Source: Blasia pusilla (taxonomy: Eukaryota; Marchantiophyta; Marchantiopsida; Blasiales). Taken from it: DNA of 64,000 nucleotides. The translations under genes and the position numbers were made by a program. Position 1 is the stretch's first letter; each line of letters begins with the position of its first letter. The notes below the pieces were generated by a model. That model saw only the letters and a program-made list of their open reading frames with translations, did no database searches and had not been told where the DNA came from. The stretch is taken from NCBI GenBank assembly GCA_050084515.1, contig CM114273.1, forward strand, positions 39,308,001-39,372,000. Direction: 5' to 3'. This document shows positions 1-10,589 of the stretch, one piece after another.

Positions 1-750
1 CGCAATACATGCATATTGCTTCTATACAGCTGATTTTTCCTACAAAGTAAATGAAGGAGGTCAGTGATTACAAATTTGCATGAACCATAAACCATGCAAC
101 ATCCTCATCTGATTATATTCCTCTTAATGCAGCTAATGTCTCACACTAATTTAGTGCTAGTATTCTATTGGCAGTCTTGTAGTATTGAACAAAAATAAGA
201 TGAGCACTTGACTCAATTGTAAGTGTATGAGATGCATGCAATGTGCTCAATGTGATTCAAGGCAAGAAGATAAAACATTGATTTAGTGGCAAGGGGAAAA
301 CTTCAGTCGTGTAGTAATGACGAAAGATAACATGAGCACTTGATTTAGATGGTTATTATAAACATAATGAAAGGAATCTGCAATCTTGAAATAAAAAATA
401 AGAGATTAGGGTATATTCAGTGTGAAACCATTAGACAGAGTTTAAATCCACAATAAGAGTGTAGGAAGATAGATTCCAGGTTATAGAGCAGAATCAGGTA
501 AGAACAAGAATACACAAGGAAGAGTTGATTATAAAGTATAATTCAAGCAGAAATTTCCTTCACTGGTATTGTAAAACAAAGGAATATCCTATAGTAAGTT
601 TCATTGAATGGAGAGAAATAGAAAATTTCCTACAAGCACATCCAGGATTAATGTTCATGTCATTTGAAAGATATGACCATTGGGGATGAAAATGAGGTAA
701 ATATTATTGAAGATTGAGTTACAGTCAAGCTCATGAGACACTTGAACTGC
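1..750. other. AT-rich flank without a recognisable gene
   Basis: No convincing coding region, RNA gene or repeat boundary is visible here. The stretch is AT-rich and leads into the presumed Copia 5' LTR; the LTR's left edge may lie within or just after it, but no second LTR is present in the window to define it. Confidence 0.5.
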
Positions 751-1019
751 TACATTTAGTACTCACACAAAGTAGGGAAGCTTAATCTTGGTTAGTCAGT
801 TAAGCGCAATTATCTTAACTAGGGTTAGTTAATCATAGTTAGTCTAACTCGAGACTAAGGTTAGGCTTAGGGTTGCTTGTACATACCCTATATAATTAAG
901 AAGGGGATCAGCCTCCACTTCCAATTCAAATTCTCTCATTGCAAATTTTGTTCTCCATGGTGGTGCGCGTGTGTGAGAGCCGTTCTCCACCAGTTATCCT
1001 TGTTTAGCAATTCTCCACA
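750..1019 (+). repeat. 3' part of a Copia 5' LTR (left edge undefined)
   Basis: The stretch sits directly before a canonical primer binding site and ends in ...CCACA. A TATA-like TATATAA lies at 889-895, about 130 bp upstream of the PBS, as expected for an LTR promoter. The left edge cannot be placed because no partner LTR is present, so the start coordinate is arbitrary. Confidence 0.5.
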
Positions 1020-1031
1020 TGGTATCAGAGC
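1020..1031 (+). promoter_or_regulatory. Primer binding site of Copia element (tRNA-iMet type)
   Basis: TGGTATCAGAGC at 1020-1031 is the usual plant Copia/Gypsy primer binding site, complementary to the 3' end of initiator methionine tRNA. It fixes the element on the plus strand and marks the end of the 5' LTR. About 500 bp of leader follow before gag. Confidence 0.85.
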
Positions 1032-1528
1032 GATATGAGAACATCACTTGAAATTATTGGTGTTTGAGGAGAGAAGAGAGGCAAGAGAAGGCATAATTTC
1101 AGTTTGGGATAAAGAATTTTTATTTGGAGCTCAGTGGATGCAAATTTCATGTGGAGCTTTGACGGTGATAAAACTTTGGAGGCATTTTTTAAGGCTTTCC
1201 TGGTCGATTTAACCGTATGGGTCCGTAGTGACTAGAACAATGCCAAATGCTAGTTCTACCCATCTTGTAGAGCATCTGAGAGCTTTCCAATGCACCCAAA
1301 ATCGCTCGATTCTGACATTCGCAGCTCTTGCAGTAGCAATTTCAGTGTAGGAAAGTGCAATTAGTAAAGAAAAGTTCTGCAATTTGCTTTCTACAGGCCA
1401 ATTTCGATTAGTTCTTTCAAAGAGTTGATCATTTTGGAAAATTTCAGATCAATTTTTGTGTAGGAGTGGTCTATTCTTCAATTGGAGCAATAATTGAAAT
1501 TATATTTTTGTGAGTGAAATCGTTTGTC

Positions 1529-2302
1529 ATGGAGTATTCCTTAGCAGCAATCACAAGCGAGAAGCTAGATAAGCGGAATTATAATGTCTGGAAGTTTCGC
1601 ATAAAAAAGTTTCTCATGGGTCAAGAACTATGGGAGCTTGTCACAGGAGATGAGGCCAAGCCAGAAGGTGACTCAATAGACTTGAATGTTCGCGCTTGGA
1701 ACAAACGCGCAAGACAAGTAATTAACTACAAATCAATGACGATCAGTTCGCCAATAATAGATCACATTCAAGATGATATTTCGAAGGAGGTCTGAGATGC
1801 ATTGGAAAAGTTGTTCTAGACATCTACAAAGGCTAGAAAACTTTAATTGAAACAGCAATTGAACGAAGTGAGGAAAGGATCGTAGAGCATCAATGATTAT
1901 ATTTTGAATATCAGACATATTGTTGATCAACTGAATAGCATTGGAGTAACAATAGAAGATGATGATCTGATTTTATTCACTCTTCAAGGCCTTCCAAAGG
2001 ATTATAAGTCCTTTGAGACCTCTATCTCTATGAGAGAGAAGTATCCAACCTTTCTAGAGTTAGTTCCTTTGTTAATCAGTGAAGAGATGCGCCTAGTAGG
2101 CAGCGGTAGTTGGTTTAGCCTGCAAGAGAGTGCGCTATTTGCAAGTTATGGATCAAACAGAGGCAAGGGTTGTGGCAGAAACTCCCGTGGTAGTGATGGA
2201 TATCAAGCATATGGAGGAAGAGGCACTCAATATAATGTCGGACAATCAATTACGAACCAGTATCACACACAATCACAAGGTGATGATGGTGGAAACCTGT
2301 AG
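1529..2302 (+). pseudogene. Copia gag (UBN2-type) with four in-frame stops
   Basis: Gag nucleocapsid-precursor region of a Ty1/Copia retrotransposon. The ATG at 1529 gives MEYSLAAI followed by the Copia-gag pattern 'NY.VWKFRIKKFL' and, later, 'LTLQGLPKDYKSFETSI'-like residues (about 1960-2020), typical of the UBN2 family. A Gly/Arg-rich tail follows at about 2150-2290. The reading frame is continuous from 1529 to 2302 apart from four stops between 1793 and 1890 (TGA, TAG, TAA, TAG). Each sits where the family has Trp or Gln, or can be explained by one C-to-T or G-to-A change. The CCHC knuckle and all of pol are missing: a gypsy LTR fragment starts at about 2321. A dead copy; its orientation agrees with the PBS at 1020. 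Confidence 0.8.
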
Positions 2303-2320
2303 GGTCGAGGTCAGTAGCAG

Positions 2321-3371
2321 AGTGTGATTTTTACATCTTTTTATTCAAAGAAGACTTGTATATACACTATGATTTTGATATTATGGTTATTATTATATAT
2401 TATTATGGAGAAGAATGAGTGCGATTAAAATGAATCACGAAGCTCGAAGGACAAGGCAGAGAGGTAGATAATCAAGGATTTGCCTTAGAGGAGAGGAAAA
2501 TACAGAAACGAAGTCTCAAGACCTAGCACAAAGCTTGGAAAGGACAACGAAGCCTTATTAAGAACCTGTTTATGAAGTGCTTTGCTCTTGAACCAAGCAT
2601 GATGAAGAAGAAGAAGAGAAAGAAGTACTTCGTTCTTGAACGAAATACAAAGCACGAAGAACGAAGCATTTGGAATAAGAGCGAAGAATGGAGCGCTTCG
2701 TCCTCAGATCAGGAGAAAGAACTTCGTCCTCAAGTGAAGCAAAAGAGGTCCAGACTTTGTAGCGAAGCGAAGCTAAGACTCGAAGTGATTTCAAGCGGCA
2801 CACCGTTAGAATAGTTAGACTAGGAAGGGGCGCAATTTTTTGCATCAAATAGGAAGTTAGTACACTTACGATCAGCGGATTCACAGGGATCATAGGAAAA
2901 GAAAAGAGCACCATAGATCTAGGTAGTTACAAATGTTGAAGAGACACTAGCTTCATCAAGAACACTTTGAATCTTTGGAACAATTCTACTTCAGAGAGTA
3001 TTTAAGAAGCATGAAAGTAACTATCATCATCATTCTTTCACGAGGTCATTATGCTGTAGGAATGGTTCGAGCAAGGGAGTAGTACCTTCTCGTGCTTGTA
3101 TACACTTTGAAGTTTTCTCATTCTTGATGGAGTAGTAAAACACTCATTTCTTCATTCTGATGTGCGATGCTTATGTCTGAGTATTCTTTTTGGGTCTGCA
3201 GAGTGAAGAGTGAATCGGGCGAGCCTTTCTCATTAATAGAATAATCAACATGGAGTTGTAGGTAATCTGTTTGACAGAGAGTAACGTGACGAGACGGATT
3301 GAGTTCTGAAAGTAGGAAAAGCCAACTTCTTTGTTAAGATCTCAATGAGGTTTCTTGGTATCGAGAAGAAA
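2321..3371 (+). repeat. Gypsy LTR fragment (element-sense strand), truncated
   Basis: This segment is the reverse complement of the LTRs at 12471-13698 and 31373-32566, with moderate divergence. It begins TGTGAT, matching the LTR 5' end TGTGATACCC seen on the minus strand of the other copies, right after the Copia gag. Around 2420-2800 it is rich in CGAAG/CTTCG motifs. It stops at about 3371, where the terminal sequence of another transposon (GGGGGCTGGTATTC) begins, so the last ~180 bp of the LTR are gone. It is nested in Copia and cut by the later insertion. Confidence 0.75.
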
Positions 3372-3717
3372 TCGGGGGCTGGTATTCTGGCAGGAGAGAG
3401 TAAGAGAGGAGAGGAAGAGAGGAAGAGAGGAGAGTCTCTCTTAAGAAAAAAGGTCCAAATTCGCCTCCTCTCTTCTAAACTTTTTGACATATTTGAAATT
3501 TTTGTTTGCTTTCAAATTCATGAAATCTTTAGAAGAGTCCACATTTCGCCCTAAAAAAACCTACTTTTTCCTCGGGGCGAAAAAAAAGTAGACATCATAA
3601 GACCACTACAAACATTTTTCCATCACTCTCCATGTGAGCCTAAGTTTCTTAACATTACCTGTCTCGGTCTACAAAAAGCAGTGCCCATGGGTATTTTTGT
3701 TGGAGGACCACCCGGAT
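3372..3717. mobile_element. Left-end (L) fragment of the MULE-like family
   Basis: GGGGGCTGGTATTCTGG, a purine-rich GAGAGG/AAGAGAGG tract and about 280 bp more are shared with 26564-26919, and the first ~50 bp with the MITE at 20625. The tract resembles the right-end type at 3718 and 37288. It sits exactly at breakpoints in a gypsy LTR here and in a gypsy integrase at 26564, so it behaves as a transposon terminus. No coding content is seen. Confidence 0.6.
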
Positions 3718-4100
3718 GCGAGGTGCGGTAAGAGGAGAGGAAGAGAGGAAGAGAGGAGAGAGGAGAGAGGAAACTACCTTCAACCGAAATAGATACTTTT
3801 TTTTAAGAGAGTTTCCGTTGGGTTGAAGAGAGGAAACTTTTTGTTTGATTTTTTTTGCACTTTTTTGTTCATACATTAAGCAGTCCCATTGTTTTTTTTC
3901 CTCTTCCATATTTTGGCAACCCCTCTGAGTCCGACGAGTTGCAAATTGCACAAAATTTAGAAAACTGAAAAATCAGTGGAATCATGAGTGTGGAACCAAT
4001 CACTTTTTCCATCCAAGGTGTGGAAAAAATCTATCATTTGCCCCGGGCTGAATAGAGTTCAAGCTCAAAGTGAAGGTTCAAGAAAAATAAAAGTACAATC
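3718..4100. mobile_element. Right end (R) of MULE-like element copy A
   Basis: GAGGTGCGGTAAGAGG followed by the purine tract starts here and, almost identically, at 37288 (copy D), where it interrupts a gypsy reverse transcriptase. It then runs about 400 bp (a stem-like GAGAGTTTCC...GGAAACT, one diverged 27-bp palindrome near 3920-3948) into the 3' end of the transposase gene. It is best read as the terminal and 3' untranslated part of the minus-strand gene at 4180-7702. Confidence 0.6.
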
Positions 4101-4179
4101 TAAAACCTCATTTTGCATCCTCAAAATGAAATACTTTGCACTTCTTTGAGGGACAGAATTGGTTGGTGGATTCCTACTC

Positions 4180-7100
4180 CTACCTCCGACTCTCTTCTAC
4201 CAGCAACACATAGTACATATGCTTACAAGGGAAATACCTTTTGCCACTTGTCTCTCTTTGGACAAAGTCATCACATGAACATGTGGGAAAGCAACAGATG
4301 TGCACCACATACACCCCTGTGACAATTGAATTTACAATGTTGTTCTTGACCCAATACATCCTTCCTATTCCATTGCCACTCAAGACATCTTTCGTGGCGA
4401 TGATCTCCATTTTTGCCTCCCGAGCGATGCAATTTGCTTTGCTCTCTCCACCGTTGGCCTACACATTCTGTTTCTCTTCACCCCATTTCTAGACTCAAAC
4501 AAAAATAATGGATTGAGATCATCCACCTTCTCCGGGTACATGTTGACATCAATCTTGGGTTGAATACGAAATGCAAAGGTCTCTGTAATGCAAACATGCT
4601 CCGAACTTCCCCCGTCTACGAGTCTGAAACCGGCACTTGTAAGATTGTCCACTTCGTATTGAGTGCAGTTCGTACCTACGGCGATGGGCCAAATCGTGGG
4701 GGTATTCCCCGGAGCTCCAATGGCAACCGGATAAGACTTTCGGAAAGCGCAAGATTCATTTGGGCAGAAGAAGTACTTCAATTGATCCCCGGTCCTCATG
4801 AAACGATCAAAGGTTTTCAGTCCCCAAAACCCAGGTTGTCGTCGTCAAGTCCTTGTACACTTTTTATTTAGGAAAGTGCCGCATGCTCTCCTAATGCCAT
4901 CAGATCCTCCCCTGCAGGTGGGTCCACGTCCTGGGTTGCTCCGAGATATATGCCACCGTTTTAGGTTGCAATCCACCTCCATTACCGGAATCCCATATTG
5001 TTGAACCACCCCAGTGACAGGATGTTGTGAACTTCCAGCAACGGAGGGCTTTTGAAATAAAACATTCACTGATTTTGGAGAAGTAACTCCATCACGGATT
5101 TGGGATAGGTCCGGGGTCCCCGAATACCTGGGCGGCGTAATTTCCTCATCCAAATCAATCACCGGATTCGTTCCTCGATGTTGCCTCTTCACCTGCCTGA
5201 AGTTAAGATACTTATCTGGTCTCCACGAGTCTCGCTCGGACTGCTCTACCACCATCTGTATGGGACGTCTTGAAACCCGCCCACGAATATCCCCACCAAT
5301 GTGTACGTCTTGCTCGAGTGGAGTTCCAGCTACGCACCGGTTGAAGGCTTCCACATATATTTTTCCATCACCAGATCTCACAGCGGCCCTGACATAGAGC
5401 TCGTAGATCGACGGCCCCTTTCCTTTTGTTATGCCTTTTGTGAGGAAGATATGGGATGCTGCAGATTGTAGCATTGCTCTTGCCAGGTCTTGTTGGCATG
5501 CCTCCACAAGTGAAATTCATTGGCATGCTTGTGACGACCTCCAAGAGGAATGAACACTTTCTGCTCCACTTGTGTTGGGGCAGAGGGCATTTTCATGAAC
5601 GTTCAATCCCTGCAACGACGGCAATGTTAGAAGGGAACGAAAATAACTCAGGAGTCAAAGAAATAAGCGACCTGTCGGAACCAAACAGGTTGCAGGCCCG
5701 AGGCATCCCATGAACGAGTCTGCGACCCGTCGGGTCCCGACGTGTTGTAACCTTAAACCCACCTATTGCAACCCGTCGGAACCAAACGGGTTGCAAGGCC
5801 GAGGCATCCCATGAACGACTCTGTGACCCGACGGGTTGCACACTCGGGTTGCACCAAAAATCTGGATGCAACCCGTCGGTTTCTGTCGGGTTGCAGACTC
5901 GGGCAACCCGTCGCATCCGACAGCTTGCTTGGTTTTTTCGGTTTGAAATCCCTATAGTTCCCACGCTTCTCACCCTGAGCTACAACTTTACAAACAATTC
6001 TCAGCGTGAGCTTGACAAGACAAAATAGTGAACTCACCTGCCGCATGAAGTTTTCCTATTGTCTCATACGTACAGTCCACCAACTCAACCAAGAGCACAA
6101 CTCTTTGTACTTCCCCTCAATTGCATGCTTCCTCCACCACCCATGAAGTTCTTCCTGGCATTCCATGGCCTGCTTCAAGGTTCTGTTGTCCTTGCAGTGT
6201 TGGAGTAGAGTGACATGCTCTGTCCTCTTATTCTCCTTGATGCAAGATTTGGTGTACCGGGTCATAGACTGTTGCCAATGGAAAGCATCCGACCTTTCCC
6301 TCTCCGGTTGAACCTCTGCATCCTAGAACACTTCCCGGATAGCAATCCATCCAGGTTGTGCATTGTCTACCATGAACCCATAAATTTTCGGATGTGGCCT
6401 TTTGTTTTCCTTCACCACGTCCAATAAGAGTAACCAGCACATCTTCAAACTGCCAACGTCTTCTGCCTTTACTTCACAGACAAATATAGTTTTGAGTCCC
6501 TTCTCCACATGGTCATAAACGTGAGCACCCATCATCAACCATCCGTTCAACACTCTGTAGCAAATATCAAAGCTTACCCAGCTCCCGTAAAGATCTTCCC
6601 CTTCCCTCATTCGATCTATAAGATCGAGGCCACTCGAAGGATCTGTCGTCAACATTTTAAAGACATAGGCCGTGGATCCCTCGCCTCCTTGGCCCATGAA
6701 TTGCCATCTCTGAATGAATGGAAATCTAGAGCTGGTCTTGATTCTGGCGATGGCATCCATTTCGGCTGTCTTTCCATGCAAAACTCGTATTTGAGGCAGC
6801 AAATTCTGGAAGCATTCAGGATCAGCGAGAAATGCGAGATTTTCCCAGAGTTGTTTCTCCTCAACCGCCGTGATCTCGCCCTGTCCAGGGATTCCAAGAA
6901 ATTGTTCACAAATTTTTGATGCCGTTGTGAGCTTGATCATTCCGAGCTTTGAACCCGGAGAGTCTCTGTAGACCTCGGCTCCTTTCTTCGCCACATCCTC
7001 CTTGTTGATGTGTCTCTGAATTGCATCGGTCACAGGATGAGTGTGGGAGCCAACATGAACTGCCAACCTTGTGTTCTCTGACGTGGAGCCCAAGTCGTGG

Positions 7101-7702
7101 AAAATGAAAAATATGTATGCACGACACGCTCCAACGCAGAAGGGCGATGCCTGACAATGAGGATATCGATGGCCTCCCGGCGGTATGGTGGCATCGACCT
7201 CGTATGGAGTTTCTGCATTCTTGGGGGGGGGGGGAATTACGACGTATTGACTTGCTCGTTGCGCTCTAGATACGGGCATGCTGGACTTCTACACTCCAAG
7301 GCTCCCACGCCAATGCGTGGGAGCCTTGGAGCATTGGCGGCGGGAGACAATCCAGGGACCATCTGGAATTGAAGCACTAGTCCGTTGAAGCCTGCACCAT
7401 CGATGACAATCAGACTTTCTGTCCATACCCTTCAGGCGTCCTCCATCTTTCTTTTGAGCAAGAGCAGCAAGTGGAGGCAACTCAAAAATGTAATTACCAT
7501 CGTACGTGGGCGGCAACTCGTCAACAAGAATGTGCTTGAACATTTTCAAGGCCAGAGACGAAAGCAAACTATTGCCTGATACTCGCAAGAAGAACGAGTA
7601 GGCGGACAGAGGGCCCAGTTGGTGTCCGACAGATCCACTGAGGTTGATAACATCCGGAATCTCTTCAGGAAGAACATTGATCGGACTCCGACGGGTTGCC
7701 AT
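4180..7702 (-). pseudogene. MULE-like transposase with SWIM zinc finger, copy A (two exons)
   Basis: A probable Mutator-like (MULE) transposase. Exon 1 (7702-6038) starts MATRRSPINV and holds a Cys/His finger with CVGACRAYIFFIF...HTHPV spacing (WRKY-GCM1/FLYWCH-like, about 7170-7030). A MULE-type core follows: FDICYRVLNG (about 6560), a second acidic site in GFMVDNAQPGWIAIREVF (about 6370-6325), then FHWQQSVTRY. Exon 2 (5609-4180) ends in a clear SWIM finger, CSCDDF...FPCKHMYYV (about 4290-4215). The intron 5610-6037 has GTGAGT and TTGCAG borders. Damage: a 12-G run near 7226 shifts the frame relative to copy C; TAG at 6325-6323 replaces the TGG of copy C; a 1-nt deletion near 4430 relative to copy D breaks the frame just before SWIM. 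Intact length would be about 1,000 residues. The family call rests on motif order and is moderate; the SWIM motif is strong. Confidence 0.62.
5610..6037 (-). repeat. Transposase intron filled with 27-bp palindromes
   Basis: A 428-nt intron (minus strand: donor GTGAGT at 6037, acceptor TTGCAG ending at 5610). Equivalent introns lie at 29803-30172 (copy C) and 39175-39694 (copy D). At least five palindromes with arms like GCAACCCGTCG and CGACGGGTTGC occur at about 5670, 5722, 5767, 5867 and 5903, with cores differing between copies. The same intron in the other gene copies carries different sets of the repeats, so copy number and cores change while the splice sites are kept. Confidence 0.7.
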
Positions 7703-8058
7703 TTTTCACCTCCGGACCTCCGTAACCTCCGGCACGTCTCCGTCGAAAGGACGACGGGACCCAACGATCAGCCCAACGGCTAGAAAAGTATAAATAGGGC
7801 AGAAATCGCTCATTTCCGGTTTCTCATTTTGCGATCTCCATTCCTCTCTCTCCCGCGTAGCAGCTGATCAGATACCAAGGGGCGTTTCACACGGCGAGTC
7901 ATCGCGAGTCGATACGAGGGAACGAGAGCGAGACAGTTCGACCAAACGAGAGCGAGACGGTTTGATTGAGCGATCGCGAGAAAATTCGAGCTACCCATCA
8001 AGGCAACTCATCTCGACATCAGCAAGGCGACTGATCAAGCGATTCATCGTGGACATAG
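7703..8058 (+). promoter_or_regulatory. Divergent intergenic promoter with TATA box, copy A
   Basis: The 356 bp lie between the start of the minus-strand transposase gene (7702) and the plus-strand ParB-like gene (8059). TATAAATA at 7789-7796 is a good plus-strand TATA box, so transcription would start near 7820 and give a leader of about 240 nt. The copy B counterpart at 16057-16400 keeps a TATA box in the mirrored position (16325-16317, minus strand). No clear minus-strand TATA box was found for the transposase gene. Confidence 0.6.
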
Positions 8059-10340
8059 GTGGAGGCATTTCCGGAAAAAATGACGAGGAAAAAATCACAA
8101 GCCAACAAGTCTGGGAGCTTCACTCCGAAGTCCATTAGGACTCCTGCGTCAGCATCTCCAGGGCCTCGTTGGGCGAATGAAATTAGGCAGCAGGAAATCA
8201 AGGAGCGGGAAAGGGAAGCGGAGATGCACAACCAGGAGCTTCTTGTGAGACGTGTTCAAGAGGCGCTCGATAGACAGAACGCAGAGGCTGAGACGTCGCA
8301 CGCCTTGAAGAAAAGGATCGCCGACGAAAAGAGAGAAAAGAAGCGTGTGGACGCGTCGGTGAGGAGAGCAGAATTGGCTAAAGCGAGGAGGGAAAAAGCG
8401 ATAGCCATTGATAGCCCTGCCCGTCCAACCGAAAGTGTTGAGATGTGGGAAATGTCCCGGATGAAGTCCCGGGACACAATCAACATAGCGGAAACGCCAG
8501 AAGTTCAAATCACGGACGATGAGGTCATGAGGACCGCCAGCGTGGAGATGGTGGACATTGTCGAAGAAGCCGGAGAGCGGTCATTCTCGTCTCCAAGCCT
8601 AGCGGAAGACATCGACCTCTATTGGATCGACGAGTTCCCAGTCAATTTTCTAGCTTCTGTCTCAGACAAGTTGGATGGTCAAGAAACCGACCCAATTTTC
8701 GAGCGGGTAAGAGAGGATCTCGGTTTTCTGAATTATGTGAATTGCAATTCATTGGGAATTCAGTGTAGCTCATTTATCTTGTCCCGGTTCTGACAGGTGG
8801 TAAAGCATATGGCACTGATGGAGGGCCACAACGCCCCGAGGATTCCACTCTGCCGATTGCAGACAATGAAATAAGTCCGCGAAATTCAGTCCGACGAGGA
8901 CATCGCGAAGCTAAAAACAATCGGCGGCGACAACATCCTACGTCGACAGCTTTCCTCCCTTCTATGTTCAGCCTTACGATGAGCATGAAACCCAAGCCCT
9001 AGTTACGGAGGAGGACTTGGATAAGCTCGACACATTCTGGAGGATGAGAGACCAGGATTTCAGAAGGCAAGTAGAGGGCACGGAATTCAGCTGGATGAGG
9101 AATCTGTATTTCTTCATGTGGGATGGAAATCACAGGTTCATGGCGTGGACCAAGTTTGCAGAGGAGCCGCCCAACTCCTTGGAGGCACATTTTTGCGTGA
9201 AGGCAGTGGTCCTTCATCCATTCCCTCATCACATGGCGACGGTGGAGATGGCAATGCATGCCATGAACATGTGAGTATCTTCTTGCTGGGTCGAGACTGT
9301 TGTTGGGATGCTTTTGGCCCAACGCAACTCGTTGGACTCTGACGAGTTGCTCGATTGATGAATGGGTTAGGTTTTTTTTTGCCAAAAGCAACTCGTCGGA
9401 TTCCGACGAGTTGCTTGATTGATCAATGGGTTAGGTTTTCAACTCGTCGGACTCCGACGAGTTGCTCGACTAGACGCTTTTTCAGGATGTTTTTTGAAGA
9501 ATGCAACTCGTCGGACTCGGCGAGTTGTTATTGTGATCGACACAATTTAATAAGTTTTTGGCCCAAAGCAAACCGTCGGAGTCCGACGGGTTGCTCCACT
9601 CGCCGCCTTTTCAGGATGTTTTTTGAAGAAAGCAACTCGTCGGACTTGGACGAGTTGTTCGACTGACCGGAGGTTTAGTATGTTTTTTTCCCAAAGCAAC
9701 CCGTCGGTGTCCGACGGGTTGCTTGACTCGAAAGTGTTTTTGACCGAAATCAACTCGTCGGAGTCCGACGGGTTGCATTCGGAAGTTGGTTTAGCAAATT
9801 TCGCGTCAAATTGCAAGTTTCCATTCATTCTAAAGAACTGCCGGACTCGACGGGTTGCTATGTTCACGTTAGTATGTTCAATTGCACAACCCGTTGGAGT
9901 TCGACAGGTTGAAACCAGGCATTAGCCAATCTGAATGCAATCCGTCGGACTCCGACGGGTTGCATCATGTAGCTCGTTCCTAGAATCCGACCTTGAGCTG
10001 TGACGACCCGTCGGAGTCCGACAAGTTGCAGGAACCCATGTAATTTTCTGACGGGTTGAGTTTGGATGTGCAGGATTGTATCGGAGGGGAAGATTCAAGG
10101 TCAGATTCAAGAGAGGCTGAAGATTCAAGGCCAGAGGCGGAATCGTCCGGGCGAGCGGGGAGAGAGGGTCGGACCAGGTCCTCGGCGAAAAAAACCCCAC
10201 CTAAGTCTGAGGTCATAGAGACCCCGACAAGCCGTCCGCAGACTCGGGAGAAGCGGAAGCAAGAGGTGTCAGGGTTGTCCCAAGGAGAATACAGTCCATC
10301 ATCCTTGGGAAGACAAAGACAAACAACAATCCCCACAAGC
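8059..10340 (+). pseudogene. ParB-like/methyltransferase-like transposon gene, copy A (truncated)
   Basis: The plus-strand partner of the transposase. The first exon encodes a Lys/Arg/Glu-rich coiled coil (about residues 30-125; an alternative start is the Met at 8098) then an acidic segment. A short intron probably ends at CTGACAG (8797). The next exon reads VVKHMALMEGHN, then a ParB/sulfiredoxin-like region with the signature WDGNHRFMAW (about 9117-9150). Intron 9271-10073 (GTGAGT...GTGCAG) carries palindromes. The next exon starts normally at 10074 but after ~17 nt jumps to a later part of the gene (Ser/Pro/Lys-rich; compare copy B 11735-11490), so about 2.5 kb of coding content is deleted. 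Other damage: TAA near 8872 and a 1-nt insertion near 8915. The inverted copy B joins at about 10340. ParB-like identity is inferred from DGNHR and its upstream context; no named family was confirmed. Confidence 0.6.
9271..10073 (+). repeat. Array of 27-bp palindromes in an intron, period ~64 bp
   Basis: An 803-nt intron with at least eleven palindromes, at 9324, 9388, 9440, 9503, 9568, 9632, 9696, 9751, about 9885, 9937 and 10003. Arms are GCAACTCGTCG or GCAACCCGTCG on the left and the reverse complement on the right; the core is usually GACTC, GAGTC, GATTC or GTGTC. Steps are mostly 63-65 bp, so palindrome (27) plus spacer (~37). Spacers resemble each other (TTTTTTG..CCAAA, TCAGGATGTTTTTTGAAGAA), unlike CRISPR spacers. 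The copy B intron 14316-15092 is its inverted homologue. Confidence 0.85.
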
Positions 10341-10589
10341 GTCCTCCTTCAGAAGTGGGGTACTGTCTTGCATGTAAATTCCCATGGGGGAATTGTACAA
10401 ACTATCAAAGCTGTACCCATCTGAGCATGGATCCACAGGATCCTCGATCTTGAACACTTGGAAATTGTGCTTGGGCCAAACAAAGCAGTACACGTAGGAG
10501 TGGTCCATATGTAAAGAAGCACGTTGGAAACAATGTCAGCAACTAAAGAAGTCGGCTTGAGAGCTTTTTCAATTACTAACTTTGGATCA

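Noticed and set aside
9355-9925. Frames rich in ATRRSPTGC/NSSDSDEL peptides
   Set aside because: These are translations of the 27-bp palindromes, open in several frames on both strands; not genes.
9324-10029. CRISPR array
   Set aside because: The regular palindromic repeats and spacers look CRISPR-like, but spacers resemble each other, repeats vary, no cas genes are present, and the array lies in a spliceable intron of a plant-type transposon.
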